Shown one piece after another: positions 1-9,775 of a stretch of 64,000 bases of DNA (position 1 is the first letter of the stretch; every line of letters begins with the position of its first letter). The notes beneath the pieces were generated by a model that saw only the letters and a list, made by a program, of their open reading frames with translations, did no database searches and had not been told where the DNA came from. The position numbers and the translations under genes were made by a program. The DNA lies in contig NZ_LQXM01000027.1 in assembly GCF_001648555.1 (NCBI RefSeq), positions 62,001 through 126,000 of the forward strand, written 5' to 3'. This DNA is from Rossellomorea aquimaris TF-12 (lineage in GTDB: Bacteria; Bacillota; Bacilli; Bacillales; Bacillaceae_B).

Positions 1-183
1 AATGGCACGATCAAAAAATTTCTTTGCCTTTTCATTGTCCCCAACGGACATCAGCACATTCCCGAAGTTAATATACCCTACCGGATCTTTCGGCTTTTCT
101 TCAATAGCTTCAGTGAATAGCTTAACTGCTTCCTCCACTTTGCCTTCTTGTAATAACTCAATACCTTTTAAATTTTTATCCAT
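1..183 (-). CDS. TPR repeat protein, YrrB-like (3' part cut by window edge)
   Basis: Only the N-terminal 61 residues are inside the window; the rest lies beyond position 1. The translation starts MDKNLKGIELLQEGKVEEAV and shows tetratricopeptide periodicity (helix pairs around EEAVKLFTEAI and NEKAKKFFDRAI, with a conserved proline after each 34-residue unit). An AGAGGTG ribosome site precedes the ATG. In B. subtilis the TPR protein gene yrrB lies directly downstream of mnmA (trmU), as here. TPR units mediate protein-protein contacts; no specific partner can be inferred. The gene is separated from mnmA by a terminator, so it probably has its own promoter in the AT-rich 184-296 interval. Confidence 0.75.
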   Translation of the reverse strand, partial: MDKNLKGIELLQEGKVEEAVKLFTEAIEEKPKDPVGYINFGNVLMSVGDNEKAKKFFDRAI

Positions 184-296
184 TTTAAACACCTCTATAA
201 TGTTATATTTTTTATGTATATATTCAATATAATCTTTCAAACTTTTCGTACTTAGTATATCATAACGCATTCTAAAAATAAGAAGAGAGGATCATC

Positions 297-344
297 AAAA
301 AAGGACTGTGAGAAGGGAGGTTTTATGTCTCTTCTTCACAGCCC
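297..344 (-). terminator. Rho-independent terminator after mnmA
   Basis: On the minus strand GGGCTGTGAAGAAG pairs with CTTCTCACAGTCC and is followed by six T. It begins a few bases after the mnmA stop codon and closes the cymR-iscS-mnmA unit. Confidence 0.85.
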
Positions 345-350
345 GTTTCA

Positions 351-1466
<1,116 letters not shown>

Positions 1467-1507
1467 TTACGCCACCTCCTTCTTCTTTCCTTTTACGTAC
1501 AACCGGC

Positions 1508-2650
1508 TTATGAAGTTAATCTTTTGACGATTTTCCCTACTTCTTCAGCAGTTTGTACAATTTGTTCTTTTGTATTCCCTTGACCAAAGCTAAAACGAAT
1601 GGAATTTCTGATTTTCACTGACTGTTTTCCATACATGGCAACTAACACATGTGATGGCTCTATTGATCCAGCTGTACAAGCAGAACCGCTTGAAACAGCA
1701 ATACCTGACATATCTAAATTCACTAGCAAGGACTCCACATCAGTGCCAGGAAAGCTTAAGTTTAGCACATGAGGTAAGCCGTACTCAAGAGAACCGTTCT
1801 CTTCAAAAAGAATACCAGAATCCCTTAAGTTTTCTCTTAGAATTTGTTTGAACTCATTGTAGGAAGAATTCTTCTCTTCCATAGATTCCTGAGCGAGTTC
1901 AACTGCTTTTCCCAATCCCGCAATGGCAGCTACATTTTCTGTTCCAGCACGCCTTTTTCTTTCTTGCTCTCCACCATAAATCCCCGGTTGAAGTTCAACG
2001 TTTTTACGAACATAGAGAAACCCAATTCCTTTAGGTCCATTAATTTTATGACCTGAAACAGATAACAGGTCTACATCCAACTCATTCACATTTATCTTCA
2101 TTAATCCAAATGCTTGAACAGCATCCGTATGAAAATATGCTGTGTGATGTTTCAATAATTGACCAATCTCCTGAATGGGCTGAATGGTTCCCACTTCATT
2201 GTTTCCATACATGATAGTAACTAAGATTGTATCCTCTCGAAGTGCCTTTTCTACATCATTTACTGAAACGCGTCCAGTTTCATCTACCGGTAAGTATGTG
2301 ACTTCAAAGCCTTGAGATTCTAAATATTTACACGCGTGAAGCACAGCATGGTGCTCAGCCTGAGATGTAATGATATGTTTACCCTTAGCTTTATTTCCTT
2401 CTGCAAGCCCTATGATGGCTAAATTATCCGCTTCGGTTCCACCGCTTGTAAAAATAATATCATTGTAGTCTGCATGTATGCTTTGTGCAATTTTCGTTCG
2501 AGCATGATCAACAATATGTCGAGATTCACGACCGAATGAATGAATACTCGAGGGATTACCAAAGGTCTCTTTCATTACGGAGGTCATTTCTTCAATTACC
2601 TCAGGATTCATAGGAGACGTTGCAGCATGATCCAAGTATACTCTTTCCAT
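1508..2650 (-). CDS. iscS: cysteine desulfurase (IscS/YrvO type)
   Basis: PLP enzyme that removes sulfur from L-cysteine as an enzyme-bound persulfide. The 380-residue product shows the PLP-binding lysine in SVSGHK (Lys202) and the active-site cysteine loop SSGSACTAGS (Cys325), typical of class I IscS/NifS enzymes. The start is ATG at 2650, with AGGAGG nine bases upstream; a longer reading to 2701 would run into cymR and has no ribosome site. The gene sits between cymR and mnmA, the arrangement of B. subtilis yrvO, which is the sulfur donor for MnmA. It is distinct from the nadB-linked desulfurase at 44527. Confidence 0.95.
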   Translation of the reverse strand: MERVYLDHAATSPMNPEVIEEMTSVMKETFGNPSSIHSFGRESRHIVDHARTKIAQSIHADYNDIIFTSGGTEADNLAIIGLAEGNKAKGKHIITSQAEHHAVLHACKYLESQGFEVTYLPVDETGRVSVNDVEKALREDTILVTIMYGNNEVGTIQPIQEIGQLLKHHTAYFHTDAVQAFGLMKINVNELDVDLLSVSGHKINGPKGIGFLYVRKNVELQPGIYGGEQERKRRAGTENVAAIAGLGKAVELAQESMEEKNSSYNEFKQILRENLRDSGILFEENGSLEYGLPHVLNLSFPGTDVESLLVNLDMSGIAVSSGSACTAGSIEPSHVLVAMYGKQSVKIRNSIRFSFGQGNTKEQIVQTAEEVGKIVKRLTS

Positions 2651-2663
2651 TCCTAATTTCCTC

Positions 2664-3083
2664 CTAAATATAAAACATATAAGCGTCTGATTCCCCATCA
2701 TCTGAATGACTAGCCAGGTCTTCTATTGTTGTATTATCAAGCACTTCTTTTACCGCGTCACGAATACGAATCCACAGCTCTCGTTTTGCTGGCTCTTCGT
2801 CCTCTATTCCTTCCACAGGACTTATAGGGCCTTCTAATATACGAATGATATCCCCTGCTGTTATTTCTGAAGGCTCATGTCCTAGAACATAACCACCATA
2901 AGCTCCTCGAATACTTCTTACTAAACCGCCGTTGCGTAAAGGTGCCACCAATTGTTCAAGGTAATGCTCTGAAAGCTCGTGCTGTTGAGCAATTGTCTTT
3001 AAAGAAGTTGGCCCTTCACCATGACGCTTTGCTAATTCAATCATAATCGTTAAACCGTATCGACCCTTAGTAGATATCTTCAT
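2664..3083 (-). CDS. cymR: Rrf2-family cysteine metabolism repressor CymR
   Basis: Rrf2-type winged-helix repressor; in B. subtilis CymR with CysK represses cysteine and cystine uptake and synthesis genes. The 139-residue protein starts MKISTKGRYGLTIMIELAKR, a hallmark of the family, with the recognition region LSEHYLEQLVAPLRNGGLV. It contains no cysteine at all, so it cannot carry the Fe-S cluster of IscR-type members, which fits CymR. Start ATG at 3083 has an AGAGGTG site six bases upstream; a GTG three codons earlier overlaps that site. It is the first gene of the cymR-iscS-mnmA unit. Confidence 0.92.
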   Translation of the reverse strand: MKISTKGRYGLTIMIELAKRHGEGPTSLKTIAQQHELSEHYLEQLVAPLRNGGLVRSIRGAYGGYVLGHEPSEITAGDIIRILEGPISPVEGIEDEEPAKRELWIRIRDAVKEVLDNTTIEDLASHSDDGESDAYMFYI

Positions 3084-3187
3084 TTCTAGCACCTCTTATA
3101 TTTGTAAGTTAAGCTATTATCTTTTCTCGAATTTTTTAAATGTTCATTAATCTACGAGTATTCCTCTATTTATTATTGACTTTTGTC

Positions 3188-3196
3188 ATTATAGCA
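3188..3196 (-). promoter_or_regulatory. probable sigma-A promoter of cymR-iscS-mnmA (extended -10)
   Basis: On the minus strand TGCTATAAT is an extended -10 element about 100 bases ahead of cymR. The -35 region is weak (TTTCAC at a short spacing), which is common with extended -10 promoters. Confidence 0.5.
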
Positions 3197-3325
3197 TAAC
3201 CAACCATGCACTGTGAAAGGGTTAGACTCTTTTTCGCCTAGTCTTATTCAGACTCAACATTTCCTTAAATGATGTGCCTATGATAAAGTAAACGTAAGTA
3301 GAACGTCAGTTTGGAGAGATATTCA

Positions 3326-4600
3326 ATGTCTATAAAACCACTTGCCTTTAAAATGAGACCGCGAACAATTGAAGAAATCATTGGTCAACAGCATTTAGTA
3401 GGAGATGGAAAAATCATTGACCGGATGGTGAAAGCGAAACAGCTTTCCTCTATGATTTTATACGGACCACCTGGAATTGGTAAAACGTCCATCGCAAGTG
3501 CCATTGCCGGCAGTACAAAATACAGATTCAAAACATTAAATGCTGTTACAAACAACAAAAAAGATATCCAAATTGTTGCTGAAGAGGCTAAAATGTCTGG
3601 GAAAGTGATTCTTCTTTTAGATGAAGTACACCGATTAGACAAAGGAAAACAAGATTTCCTTCTGCCGTATTTAGAGAATGGGATGATTACCCTTATCGGT
3701 GCTACAACAAGTAACCCATATCATGCCATTAACCCTGCCATTAGAAGTAGATGTCAGATTTTCGAATTGAAGCCATTAAGCATTGAGGAAATGAAAATCG
3801 CATTACATCGGGCAATTCATGATGAAGAACGTGGACTCGGAGAATATTCTCTGCATGTTACAGAAGAAGCCATTGAACATTTTGCAGGCAGCAGCTTTGG
3901 AGATGTGAGAAGTTCATTAAATGCTTTAGAGCTTGCTGTGTTATCAACCTCTCCCAATGAAGAAGGCATCATCTCTATTGATGTAAGTATTGCAGAGGAA
4001 TGTTTACAGAAGAAGAGCTTCTCCCACGATAAAGATGGGGATGCCCATTATGATGTGTTAAGTGCGTTTCAAAAGTCCATTCGTGGAAGTGATGTCAACG
4101 CTTCTCTTCACTATTTAGGAAGACTCGTTGAAGCTTCGGACCTTCCTAGTATTGCCAGGAGAATATTGGTGATTGCGTATGAAGATATCGGCCTCGCCAA
4201 CCCTCAAGCTGGACCTAGAACATTAGCCGCTGTAGAGACAGCTGAGAAAATTGGATTCCCGGAAGCCAGGATCCCTTTAGCCAATGCGATTATAGAGCTT
4301 TGCCTTTCACCTAAATCAAACTCAGCCATTTCTGCCATTGATCAAGCACTTGATGATATTCGTAAAGGAAAAAGTGGGGAGGTTCCTGATCATCTAAAGG
4401 ATGCTCATTATCAAGGAGCAAAAGAATTAGGTAGGGGTATTCAATACAAATATCCTCATGATTACGAATCAGGATGGGTACCACAAACGTATTTACCAGT
4501 TCGCTTAAAGAATGCCCAGTATTATACTCCTAAATCTACCGGGAAGTTTGAACAAGCCATTGCCCAAGTGTATGAGAAAATTAATAAACAGATGAAGTGA
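3326..4600 (+). CDS. rarA: replication-associated recombination protein RarA (MgsA/YrvN)
   Basis: AAA+ ATPase of the RarA/MgsA/WRNIP1 family that acts at stalled replication forks and interacts with SSB. The 424-residue product has an N-terminal clamp-loader fold with Walker A GPPGIGKTS (near residue 50), Walker B LLLDEVHRL, and sensor-type TTSNPYHAINPAIRSR, followed by the family C-terminal tetramerisation region (AYEDIGLANPQA). Start ATG at 3326 has GGAGAG eight bases upstream; a TTG at 3311 overlaps that site. It is divergent from cymR, as in B. subtilis, and ends in a strong terminator. Confidence 0.95.
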   Translation: MSIKPLAFKMRPRTIEEIIGQQHLVGDGKIIDRMVKAKQLSSMILYGPPGIGKTSIASAIAGSTKYRFKTLNAVTNNKKDIQIVAEEAKMSGKVILLLDEVHRLDKGKQDFLLPYLENGMITLIGATTSNPYHAINPAIRSRCQIFELKPLSIEEMKIALHRAIHDEERGLGEYSLHVTEEAIEHFAGSSFGDVRSSLNALELAVLSTSPNEEGIISIDVSIAEECLQKKSFSHDKDGDAHYDVLSAFQKSIRGSDVNASLHYLGRLVEASDLPSIARRILVIAYEDIGLANPQAGPRTLAAVETAEKIGFPEARIPLANAIIELCLSPKSNSAISAIDQALDDIRKGKSGEVPDHLKDAHYQGAKELGRGIQYKYPHDYESGWVPQTYLPVRLKNAQYYTPKSTGKFEQAIAQVYEKINKQMK

Positions 4601-4665
4601 GTGTTTTGCTCATTCATTTACTATGTTCATTTAACTTGGTAAATAGGATGAGCAAAACACTTTTT
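4601..4665 (+). terminator. Rho-independent terminator after rarA
   Basis: GTGTTTTGCTCAT pairs with ATGAGCAAAACAC across a 34-base loop and is followed by TTTTT. It begins directly after the rarA stop codon. Confidence 0.85.
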
Positions 4666-4727
4666 CAATTGTGTTTATACCATTTCTGAAATCTTCAACA
4701 TATAGTAATAAAAAAGATAGTCATAGT

Positions 4728-4815
4728 TGATTCCGCTACAGAATGCTCGTTTTCCAAATGGCGTTCGTACTGAGACCTCATAAGCGCTCCTATCCAACAT
4801 CCACAGGAAAGCATC
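4728..4815. repeat. degenerate intergenic repeat; rest of 4666-5109 holds no gene
   Basis: The stretch beginning GATTCCGCTACAGAATGCTC resembles the better preserved element at 47280 (GATTTCCGCTTCAGGATGCT) and, from memory, dispersed GC-rich intergenic repeats of Bacillaceae (GATTTCCGCT...GCTCG...TTTCCGCGGGGCG). It is interrupted and has lost its symmetry. I see no coding region in the remainder of 4666-5109; the tgl promoter should lie in its last 100 bases. Confidence 0.35.
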
Positions 4816-5109
4816 CTAGTTCCATAAATTTATAATAAACCTCAATAATTTCCCAATTGTTTTAAACGGAAAAATAATCATTTCAGGTACCAAAGATGCT
4901 CCATTAATGGTATGGTTCCAAATTTTTTCTTTTTCATAATCTAATTTCTCCTCCCTGTTCATTATTTTAAATTATATTGAAAAATTCACCATATATAAAA
5001 CAATCTCCATCTCCACCTTACACATGCTGGATGTCAGAGACTTTGTCAGATTTCTTTTTATAAAATTACAATGTTTAACCTATTAAATAAGATGCAGGAG
5101 GTGAGTGAA

Positions 5110-5829
5110 TTGATTTCGATTTCCGATGGTTCATTTAGTAAAAATGCAACAAAGCTAACATCTAATGAAAAAAAGATTCTGAATGCTTTAGAGAATAGTC
5201 CTACTGAGTATCAATATCGAAACCTTGATGAGCTTTATTATGAAATAAGGTTACGAGAAAAAATCATAACCAATAGCCGATTACTAAATGATAGTGATGC
5301 TAAGTTTTCCTCCTTTGAACACTCCTACTTTAATCCAACTTTCTGGACAAAACAAAATAATGGATACTTACTTAATAAGGGAAAACGTCCTTCTGAAGCC
5401 ATTGAAGATATCTTCACGAACAGCTCTGCATATAGTTTTGAGTGTGTCACTTCTATCGTCCTCATATACTACAAATCTATCCTTGATACTATAAATACTC
5501 ATTATTTTAATGAACTTTTCTCACAACTCCTTGTTTGGGGCCACCATTTTGATTCAGATCTTAGTATGGTTACCTATGAAGGACTGGACTACATCCCTGG
5601 AGATGTTTATTACTTCTACAATCCCGATTTTGAAGATCCCATTTGGATGGGGGAAAATTCAGTTTACCTGGAAGAAGGTCAGTATTTCGGTCATGGAATC
5701 GGAATCGTTACTCATAATGAGATGGTAGAAGCTCTAAACTCCCTTCGTAAAGAGGATGCCAAGAAGGACGCCTACCTTTTGGAACAAGTGACTAGACTCG
5801 TTTTTTCCGATTTTTATTTATACACATAA
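5110..5829 (+). CDS. tgl: spore protein-glutamine gamma-glutamyltransferase (transglutaminase Tgl)
   Basis: Tgl forms epsilon-(gamma-glutamyl)lysine cross-links between spore-coat proteins. The 239-residue product aligns along its whole length with my recollection of B. subtilis Tgl (245 aa). The catalytic region FECVTSIVLIYYKS contains Glu111 and Cys112 (Cys116 in B. subtilis); GENSVYL gives Glu182 and YFGHGIGI gives His195, the other active-site residues. The start chosen is TTG at 5110, because AGGAGGTG lies just upstream and the protein then begins MISISDG, like B. subtilis MIIVSGQ; an ATG at 5071 would add 13 unrelated residues. It is a single gene between its own terminator and the rarA terminator. 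In B. subtilis tgl lies elsewhere, so this is a rearranged position. Confidence 0.93.
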   Translation: MISISDGSFSKNATKLTSNEKKILNALENSPTEYQYRNLDELYYEIRLREKIITNSRLLNDSDAKFSSFEHSYFNPTFWTKQNNGYLLNKGKRPSEAIEDIFTNSSAYSFECVTSIVLIYYKSILDTINTHYFNELFSQLLVWGHHFDSDLSMVTYEGLDYIPGDVYYFYNPDFEDPIWMGENSVYLEEGQYFGHGIGIVTHNEMVEALNSLRKEDAKKDAYLLEQVTRLVFSDFYLYT

Positions 5830-5861
5830 AATGACGGGCACTTTAAAGTGCCCGTCATTTT
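5828..5861 (+). terminator. terminator of tgl (perfect palindrome)
   Basis: AAAATGACGGGCACTTT pairs perfectly with AAAGTGCCCGTCATTTT, directly after the tgl stop codon. The symmetry may also serve the converging yhc operon, though the T-tract is short on both sides. Confidence 0.8.
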
Positions 5862-5872
5862 GTTTGGAATAG

Positions 5873-6004
5873 ATATTTGCGATATTTTCACTATATCAAG
5901 CGAAATTCTGAATATATTTGCGATATTTTCACTATATCAAGCGAAATTCACAATTTATTTGCGAGCTACCGATTTTCCGACGCTAATCGACACTTGGAAA
6001 TAAA
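5873..6004. repeat. ATTTGCGA-type intergenic repeat, copy A
   Basis: Two identical 36-base units (5873-5908 and 5914-5949) begin ATATTTGCGATATTTTCACT and end AAGCGAAATTC, with a 41-base period. They are followed by a tail starting TTTATTTGCGAGCTA. Each unit is an imperfect hairpin: ATTTGCGATAT faces ATATCAAGCGAAAT. A diverged second copy lies at 28722-28822. Both copies sit between a plus-strand terminator and the 3' end of a converging minus-strand gene. Confidence 0.8.
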
Positions 6005-6011
6005 CCAATCC

Positions 6012-6962
6012 CTAGGCAGCAACGTCTCTCTTGTTAAAGACGATGAAGGCAAGTAATTGAAAGATAATAAAATAAATGATGAGCATTGTGATGGAAAATC
6101 CCATGGTCATGCCTTCTACCATCTTTGGAGTAAAGCCTGTGTATTGTGTTAAGTCTGTATTTGCAAACAGACTATATTTTGCCCAATCAAATTTAATTGC
6201 TAGAAGCTGTGTTACATTGGCACCCATAAATAATAAGAAAAGAGATATACCTATGGCTAAAGAACTGCTTCTAAATACGGTGGAAATCATAAAGGCCATT
6301 GTCGCTACCATTGCCACATCAATTGTTTTTAATAAGTAGGTTTTAATCAAATAACCCACTATGTTTTGCTCCTCTACTTTACCATCTACGTAAGCTAAAT
6401 GAATCGATTGGTCTGCACCACCGAATAGGATCAGTCCTAACAGAAGGGATACTACAAATAATATAGCTAGCATCGTAGTACCATATAAAAGAACGGTAAT
6501 ATACTTAGACACTAAGATTTTCGTTCTGGATATTGGGCGGATTAGAAGTAATTTAATCGTTCCCCATGAGAACTCACCAGCCACAATGCTCGCTGCAACA
6601 ATAATCGCAAACATCCCCACCAGGGTTACGGTAAAACCATTGGTCTCAACAAACGTCCAAACCGTTGTATTCCAGTTCGGTTCAATATTATTATCGATCC
6701 GGTATTCATTAATGGCTATGTTTTGTTCTATCATTCCTTTATTTATTCGATTCGTATCTGAGCTTTGGGATAGAGCTTGTTTATCCCCTTCAACTTGTGC
6801 AGAAAGCTCTTGCTTCCAATTGGAAGCAGCTTCTGATTTCGTGTCATTGTATTTAATGGCTGCCCCTGTAATGCCAATTACTAAGATTAATATTCCAAGC
6901 ATGACATATGTGCCGACCCGCTTAAAAATCTTTCCCCATTCATTTCTTATGAGACTAAGCAT
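6012..6962 (-). CDS. yhcI: ABC transporter permease, YhcI-like
   Basis: ABC-2 type permease of 316 residues. A first membrane helix (YVMLGILILVIGITGAAI) is followed by a roughly 90-residue extracytoplasmic segment and then five more hydrophobic segments starting near FTVTLVGMFAIIVAASIV. The start is ATG at 6962, with AAGGAGAG upstream; it overlaps the end of yhcH by eight bases, indicating translational coupling. It is the last gene of a five-gene operon with the same order as B. subtilis yhcEFGHI. Homologous permeases pair with BcrA-type ATPases; the substrate is unknown. Confidence 0.85.
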   Translation of the reverse strand: MLSLIRNEWGKIFKRVGTYVMLGILILVIGITGAAIKYNDTKSEAASNWKQELSAQVEGDKQALSQSSDTNRINKGMIEQNIAINEYRIDNNIEPNWNTTVWTFVETNGFTVTLVGMFAIIVAASIVAGEFSWGTIKLLLIRPISRTKILVSKYITVLLYGTTMLAILFVVSLLLGLILFGGADQSIHLAYVDGKVEEQNIVGYLIKTYLLKTIDVAMVATMAFMISTVFRSSSLAIGISLFLLFMGANVTQLLAIKFDWAKYSLFANTDLTQYTGFTPKMVEGMTMGFSITMLIIYFIIFQLLAFIVFNKRDVAA

Positions 6963-7881
6963 GCAAGAACTCTCCTTTATCATTCGTAATTTCTAAGAAT
7001 CGGTCTTCTAACGATTTTGCAATCGGCATGACACTGAACATTTCCACTCCATTTTCTACTAACAACCTAATGATATGAGGAACCTGCTCTTTCGTTAATC
7101 CTACTTGAACTTGTGAATCCTTAATATCAAACTTCAAAGTAGGGTCAAACTTATTGAATACTTCATGTACAAGGACTGCATTATCCACCTCAAACTGATA
7201 AACCTGCTCAGACCCTTGAACAAAGTCATGAACAGTTTGAACGTCTATAAGCCTCCCTTTTTGAATAATGCCAATTCGATCACACATCATTTCCATTTCA
7301 GATAAGAGATGGCTGGAAACAATGACAGACATCCCTTCTTCTCTAGCCAGTTTGCGGATATACGCTCTGATTTCTCGAATTCCGGCAGGATCTAATCCAT
7401 TGGTTGGTTCATCTAATATTAATAGCTTCGGCTTATGAAGTAAGCATTGAGCTAAGCCTAATCGCTGTCTCATTCCAAGTGAATATGTTTTAACTTTGTC
7501 ATGAATTCGATCCGTTAATCCAACTAGTTCAACCACTTCTTTTATTCGATCATCTGAAACTCCTTTATGCATTCTAGCAAAGTGCTTCAGATTTTGATGA
7601 CCTGTCATAAATTTATAAAGCTCTGGATTTTCAACAATCGCCCCGACTTCTTTTATTGCACCAGCAAAATCTTTCTTTATGCTTTTCCCAGCAATGACCA
7701 CATCACCTTTTGAAATACTCATTAAGCCAACAATCATACGAATGGTTGTCGTTTTCCCCGCACCATTAGGTCCTAAAAAACCAAATACTTCTCCTTCATA
7801 CACATCAAATGAAAGTGAATCAATAATCGTCTTTCCTTTAATTGTTTTTGACACATTCTCTAATTGAACAACTGGTTTCAT
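6955..7881 (-). CDS. yhcH: ABC transporter ATP-binding protein, YhcH-like
   Basis: ATPase of the BcrA/DrrA type, 308 residues. Walker A GPNGAGKTT (near residue 38), signature YSLGMRQRLGLAQ, Walker B LLILDEPTNGLD and the H-loop VSSHLLSEM are all intact, followed by a C-terminal extension of about 90 residues usual for BcrA-type ATPases. The gene lies 18 bp after yhcG and overlaps yhcI. It most likely energises the YhcI permease. Similar systems act in peptide-antibiotic resistance or stress responses; the substrate here cannot be read from the sequence. Confidence 0.88.
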   Translation of the reverse strand: MKPVVQLENVSKTIKGKTIIDSLSFDVYEGEVFGFLGPNGAGKTTTIRMIVGLMSISKGDVVIAGKSIKKDFAGAIKEVGAIVENPELYKFMTGHQNLKHFARMHKGVSDDRIKEVVELVGLTDRIHDKVKTYSLGMRQRLGLAQCLLHKPKLLILDEPTNGLDPAGIREIRAYIRKLAREEGMSVIVSSHLLSEMEMMCDRIGIIQKGRLIDVQTVHDFVQGSEQVYQFEVDNAVLVHEVFNKFDPTLKFDIKDSQVQVGLTKEQVPHIIRLLVENGVEMFSVMPIAKSLEDRFLEITNDKGEFLHA

Positions 7882-7899
7882 CCTTTGCTTTCCCCCTTT

Positions 7900-8592
7900 T
7901 TATATTGCTGTTTTCTTTAACCATTGCAAAACAGATAATCCCTCTTCTTCTCTAAGCTCCTCCACCCGGCAATGACCCTTGATTTCCCCATCGTGAATGA
8001 TATAAGCCTCATCAAGAATAGCTTCAATTTCATCAATTTCATGTGTAGCAATAATTACGGTCTGATTTCCAAAATCAATATAAGAAAGTAGGCCCCTTAC
8101 GATGGAATCCCTCACCATAGGGTCTAATCCGGAAAATGGTTCATCCAATAGAAGTACTTCTGTATTTCGCGAAAGAGCAAGCACCAGCTTAAGTCGTCCG
8201 CGATTCCCTTTGGATAAATGCTTAATTTTCTTACTAGTATCAAGCTTCATAAAGGCAATTAGTTCCTTCGCTCTCTCCCTGTCAAAATCTATAAACTGAG
8301 AAGCATAGAAGCGGATCATTCCTTCCACAGTAAATGCTTCATAAAACATATCCAACTCCGTGAGGTAAGAAACCTTACTGGCAATTTTTCTTGTTATCCT
8401 TTCATTGTTCATGGTTACATTTCCTGAGTTAGGTAGTACCAGTCCTGCAATCATTTTTAGCGTCGTAGATTTCCCACTACCATTAGGACCGAGCAAACCA
8501 TAAATTTTTCCTTTTTCAAAGAGGAAACTAGTGTTACTTAGAGCTTTTTCATTTCCGTACTTCTTTGTAACATTTTCAAAATGTATCACCAT
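7900..8592 (-). CDS. yhcG: ABC transporter ATP-binding protein, YhcG/YtrB-like
   Basis: Second ATPase of the operon, 230 residues. Walker [10 protein letters not shown] and Walker [13 protein letters not shown] are intact. The signature reads [11 protein letters not shown] rather than LSGGQ, the degenerate form common in YtrB/YhcG-type ATPases. It starts seven bases inside the end of the GntR regulator gene, so the two are translationally coupled. Its likely partner is the YhcE permease encoded first in the operon. Function is inferred only from family. Confidence 0.85.
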   Translation of the reverse strand: MVIHFENVTKKYGNEKALSNTSFLFEKGKIYGLLGPNGSGKSTTLKMIAGLVLPNSGNVTMNNERITRKIASKVSYLTELDMFYEAFTVEGMIRFYASQFIDFDRERAKELIAFMKLDTSKKIKHLSKGNRGRLKLVLALSRNTEVLLLDEPFSGLDPMVRDSIVRGLLSYIDFGNQTVIIATHEIDEIEAILDEAYIIHDGEIKGHCRVEELREEEGLSVLQWLKKTAI

Positions 8593-8969
8593 TTTTTTGT
8601 CTCCTCTCGTTCACTATGATACTTCTCTATACTTGATATCATTTCTTTCTTAGTTAACCCAAGTTCCTTCATGTTTTGAATAAAGTCTTCAACTACTTCT
8701 CGTTGTATTTTTGCATTCAGTTCTATAAGAATATCTTCTTTTTCCGTTACAAAGGTACCCTGCCCTCTCTTTGTTTCCACAACGCCCATCCTTTCTAACT
8801 CGCTATAAGTACGTTGAATGGTATTTGGGTTTACTCCTGATTGAACCGCCATCTCTCTTACTGAAGGTAATTTCCCTCCTGGAGTTAGTTCCTTCCTTAC
8901 AATTTCTCGAATAATTCGATCAGCAATTTGTAGGTATATGGGCTTGGAAGCTGAATATTCATCTGTCAT
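8586..8969 (-). CDS. yhcF: GntR-family transcriptional regulator, YhcF/YtrA-like
   Basis: Short (127 aa) GntR regulator of the YtrA subfamily: an N-terminal winged helix ([21 protein letters not shown] and [13 protein letters not shown]) followed only by a short helical tail and no ligand-binding domain. YtrA-type regulators repress their own ABC transporter operon and respond to cell-envelope antibiotics. The gene is three bases downstream of yhcE and overlaps yhcG. A 10+10 bp inverted repeat over the operon promoter (9776-9801) is its probable operator. Confidence 0.9.
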   Translation of the reverse strand: MTDEYSASKPIYLQIADRIIREIVRKELTPGGKLPSVREMAVQSGVNPNTIQRTYSELERMGVVETKRGQGTFVTEKEDILIELNAKIQREVVEDFIQNMKELGLTKKEMISSIEKYHSEREETKKW

Positions 8970-8972
8970 TTA

Positions 8973-9752
8973 TTACACCTCAACCTTACGATCTAATAAC
9001 CAGCACGAAATAATAAATAGGGTGATCATGACAAAGCCTTCAAAAATAAAAGGAAGCATGGGCATTGGAATAATTTCTGCATTCATTCCAAATTCCGCTT
9101 CTCCTGGCCCTATTGTAAAAAACAAACCTGAATTCACATTGATTGTAAAGCGTTCAAAGAAAAGTTTTTGCACCCATTTTAAACTCATAAAAAATGAAAT
9201 AATACTTTGATAAACAATGATAAATCCAATAATCACCATCCATCTAATATTTTTTATTAAAGGATATTTATTTAACGCATGATAAAGCGTCCAAAAGAAG
9301 ATGGTCCAAACAGAAAAGTAAAGGGCTACTGTAGTAACAACTAAATTAAAGGAAACTCCCTCTTTAAATGGCCAATATGAAAAGAGTCCATTTTCAGGGA
9401 AAAGTGCCAAACTGATCATTCCTAATCCATCCACAACGAATAAGGAAAGTGTTGAGTAAAGGAAAGCTATCATTATTTTAGAAATGATTAGAGTAAATCC
9501 ATTTTGTGGGGTATGCAACCATAATTGTGTATTTCCTTCTAATTTAAGCATTGAGACAACAATCGTTGGAAGGACGGCAATGTGAAATACGCCTATCATT
9601 ATGAGAAAGAAAATGACAACACTGGGATTGTTCACAACGTTACCAATTACTATTCCAATTACATAAATTAGAAAAATAATGGCCAACCACCCTACAAACC
9701 AAATTTTCGACGTTTGATAGTCCTTCCAAAGAAGGCCTTTGAAAGCATTCAT
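8973..9752 (-). CDS. yhcE: ABC transporter membrane protein, YhcE-like
   Basis: Polytopic membrane protein of 259 residues with about six hydrophobic segments (WFVGWLAIIFLIYVIGIVIG, VVIFFLIMIGVFHIAVLPTI and others, ending with a helix before LLDRKVEV). It opens the five-gene operon, and position and length match B. subtilis YhcE (about 250 aa). Start ATG at 9752 has AAGGAG upstream. It is probably the permease partner of YhcG. Promoter and operator lie 24 to 70 bases upstream of the start. Confidence 0.82.
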   Translation of the reverse strand: MNAFKGLLWKDYQTSKIWFVGWLAIIFLIYVIGIVIGNVVNNPSVVIFFLIMIGVFHIAVLPTIVVSMLKLEGNTQLWLHTPQNGFTLIISKIMIAFLYSTLSLFVVDGLGMISLALFPENGLFSYWPFKEGVSFNLVVTTVALYFSVWTIFFWTLYHALNKYPLIKNIRWMVIIGFIIVYQSIISFFMSLKWVQKLFFERFTINVNSGLFFTIGPGEAEFGMNAEIIPMPMLPFIFEGFVMITLFIISCWLLDRKVEV

Positions 9753-9775
9753 ACACTCACTCCTTATACGTGTTT

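Noticed and set aside
5873..6004. Two direct repeats as a mini CRISPR
   Set aside because: Only two units with a five-base gap, no spacers of regular length, no cas genes in the window, and a similar copy elsewhere without array structure.
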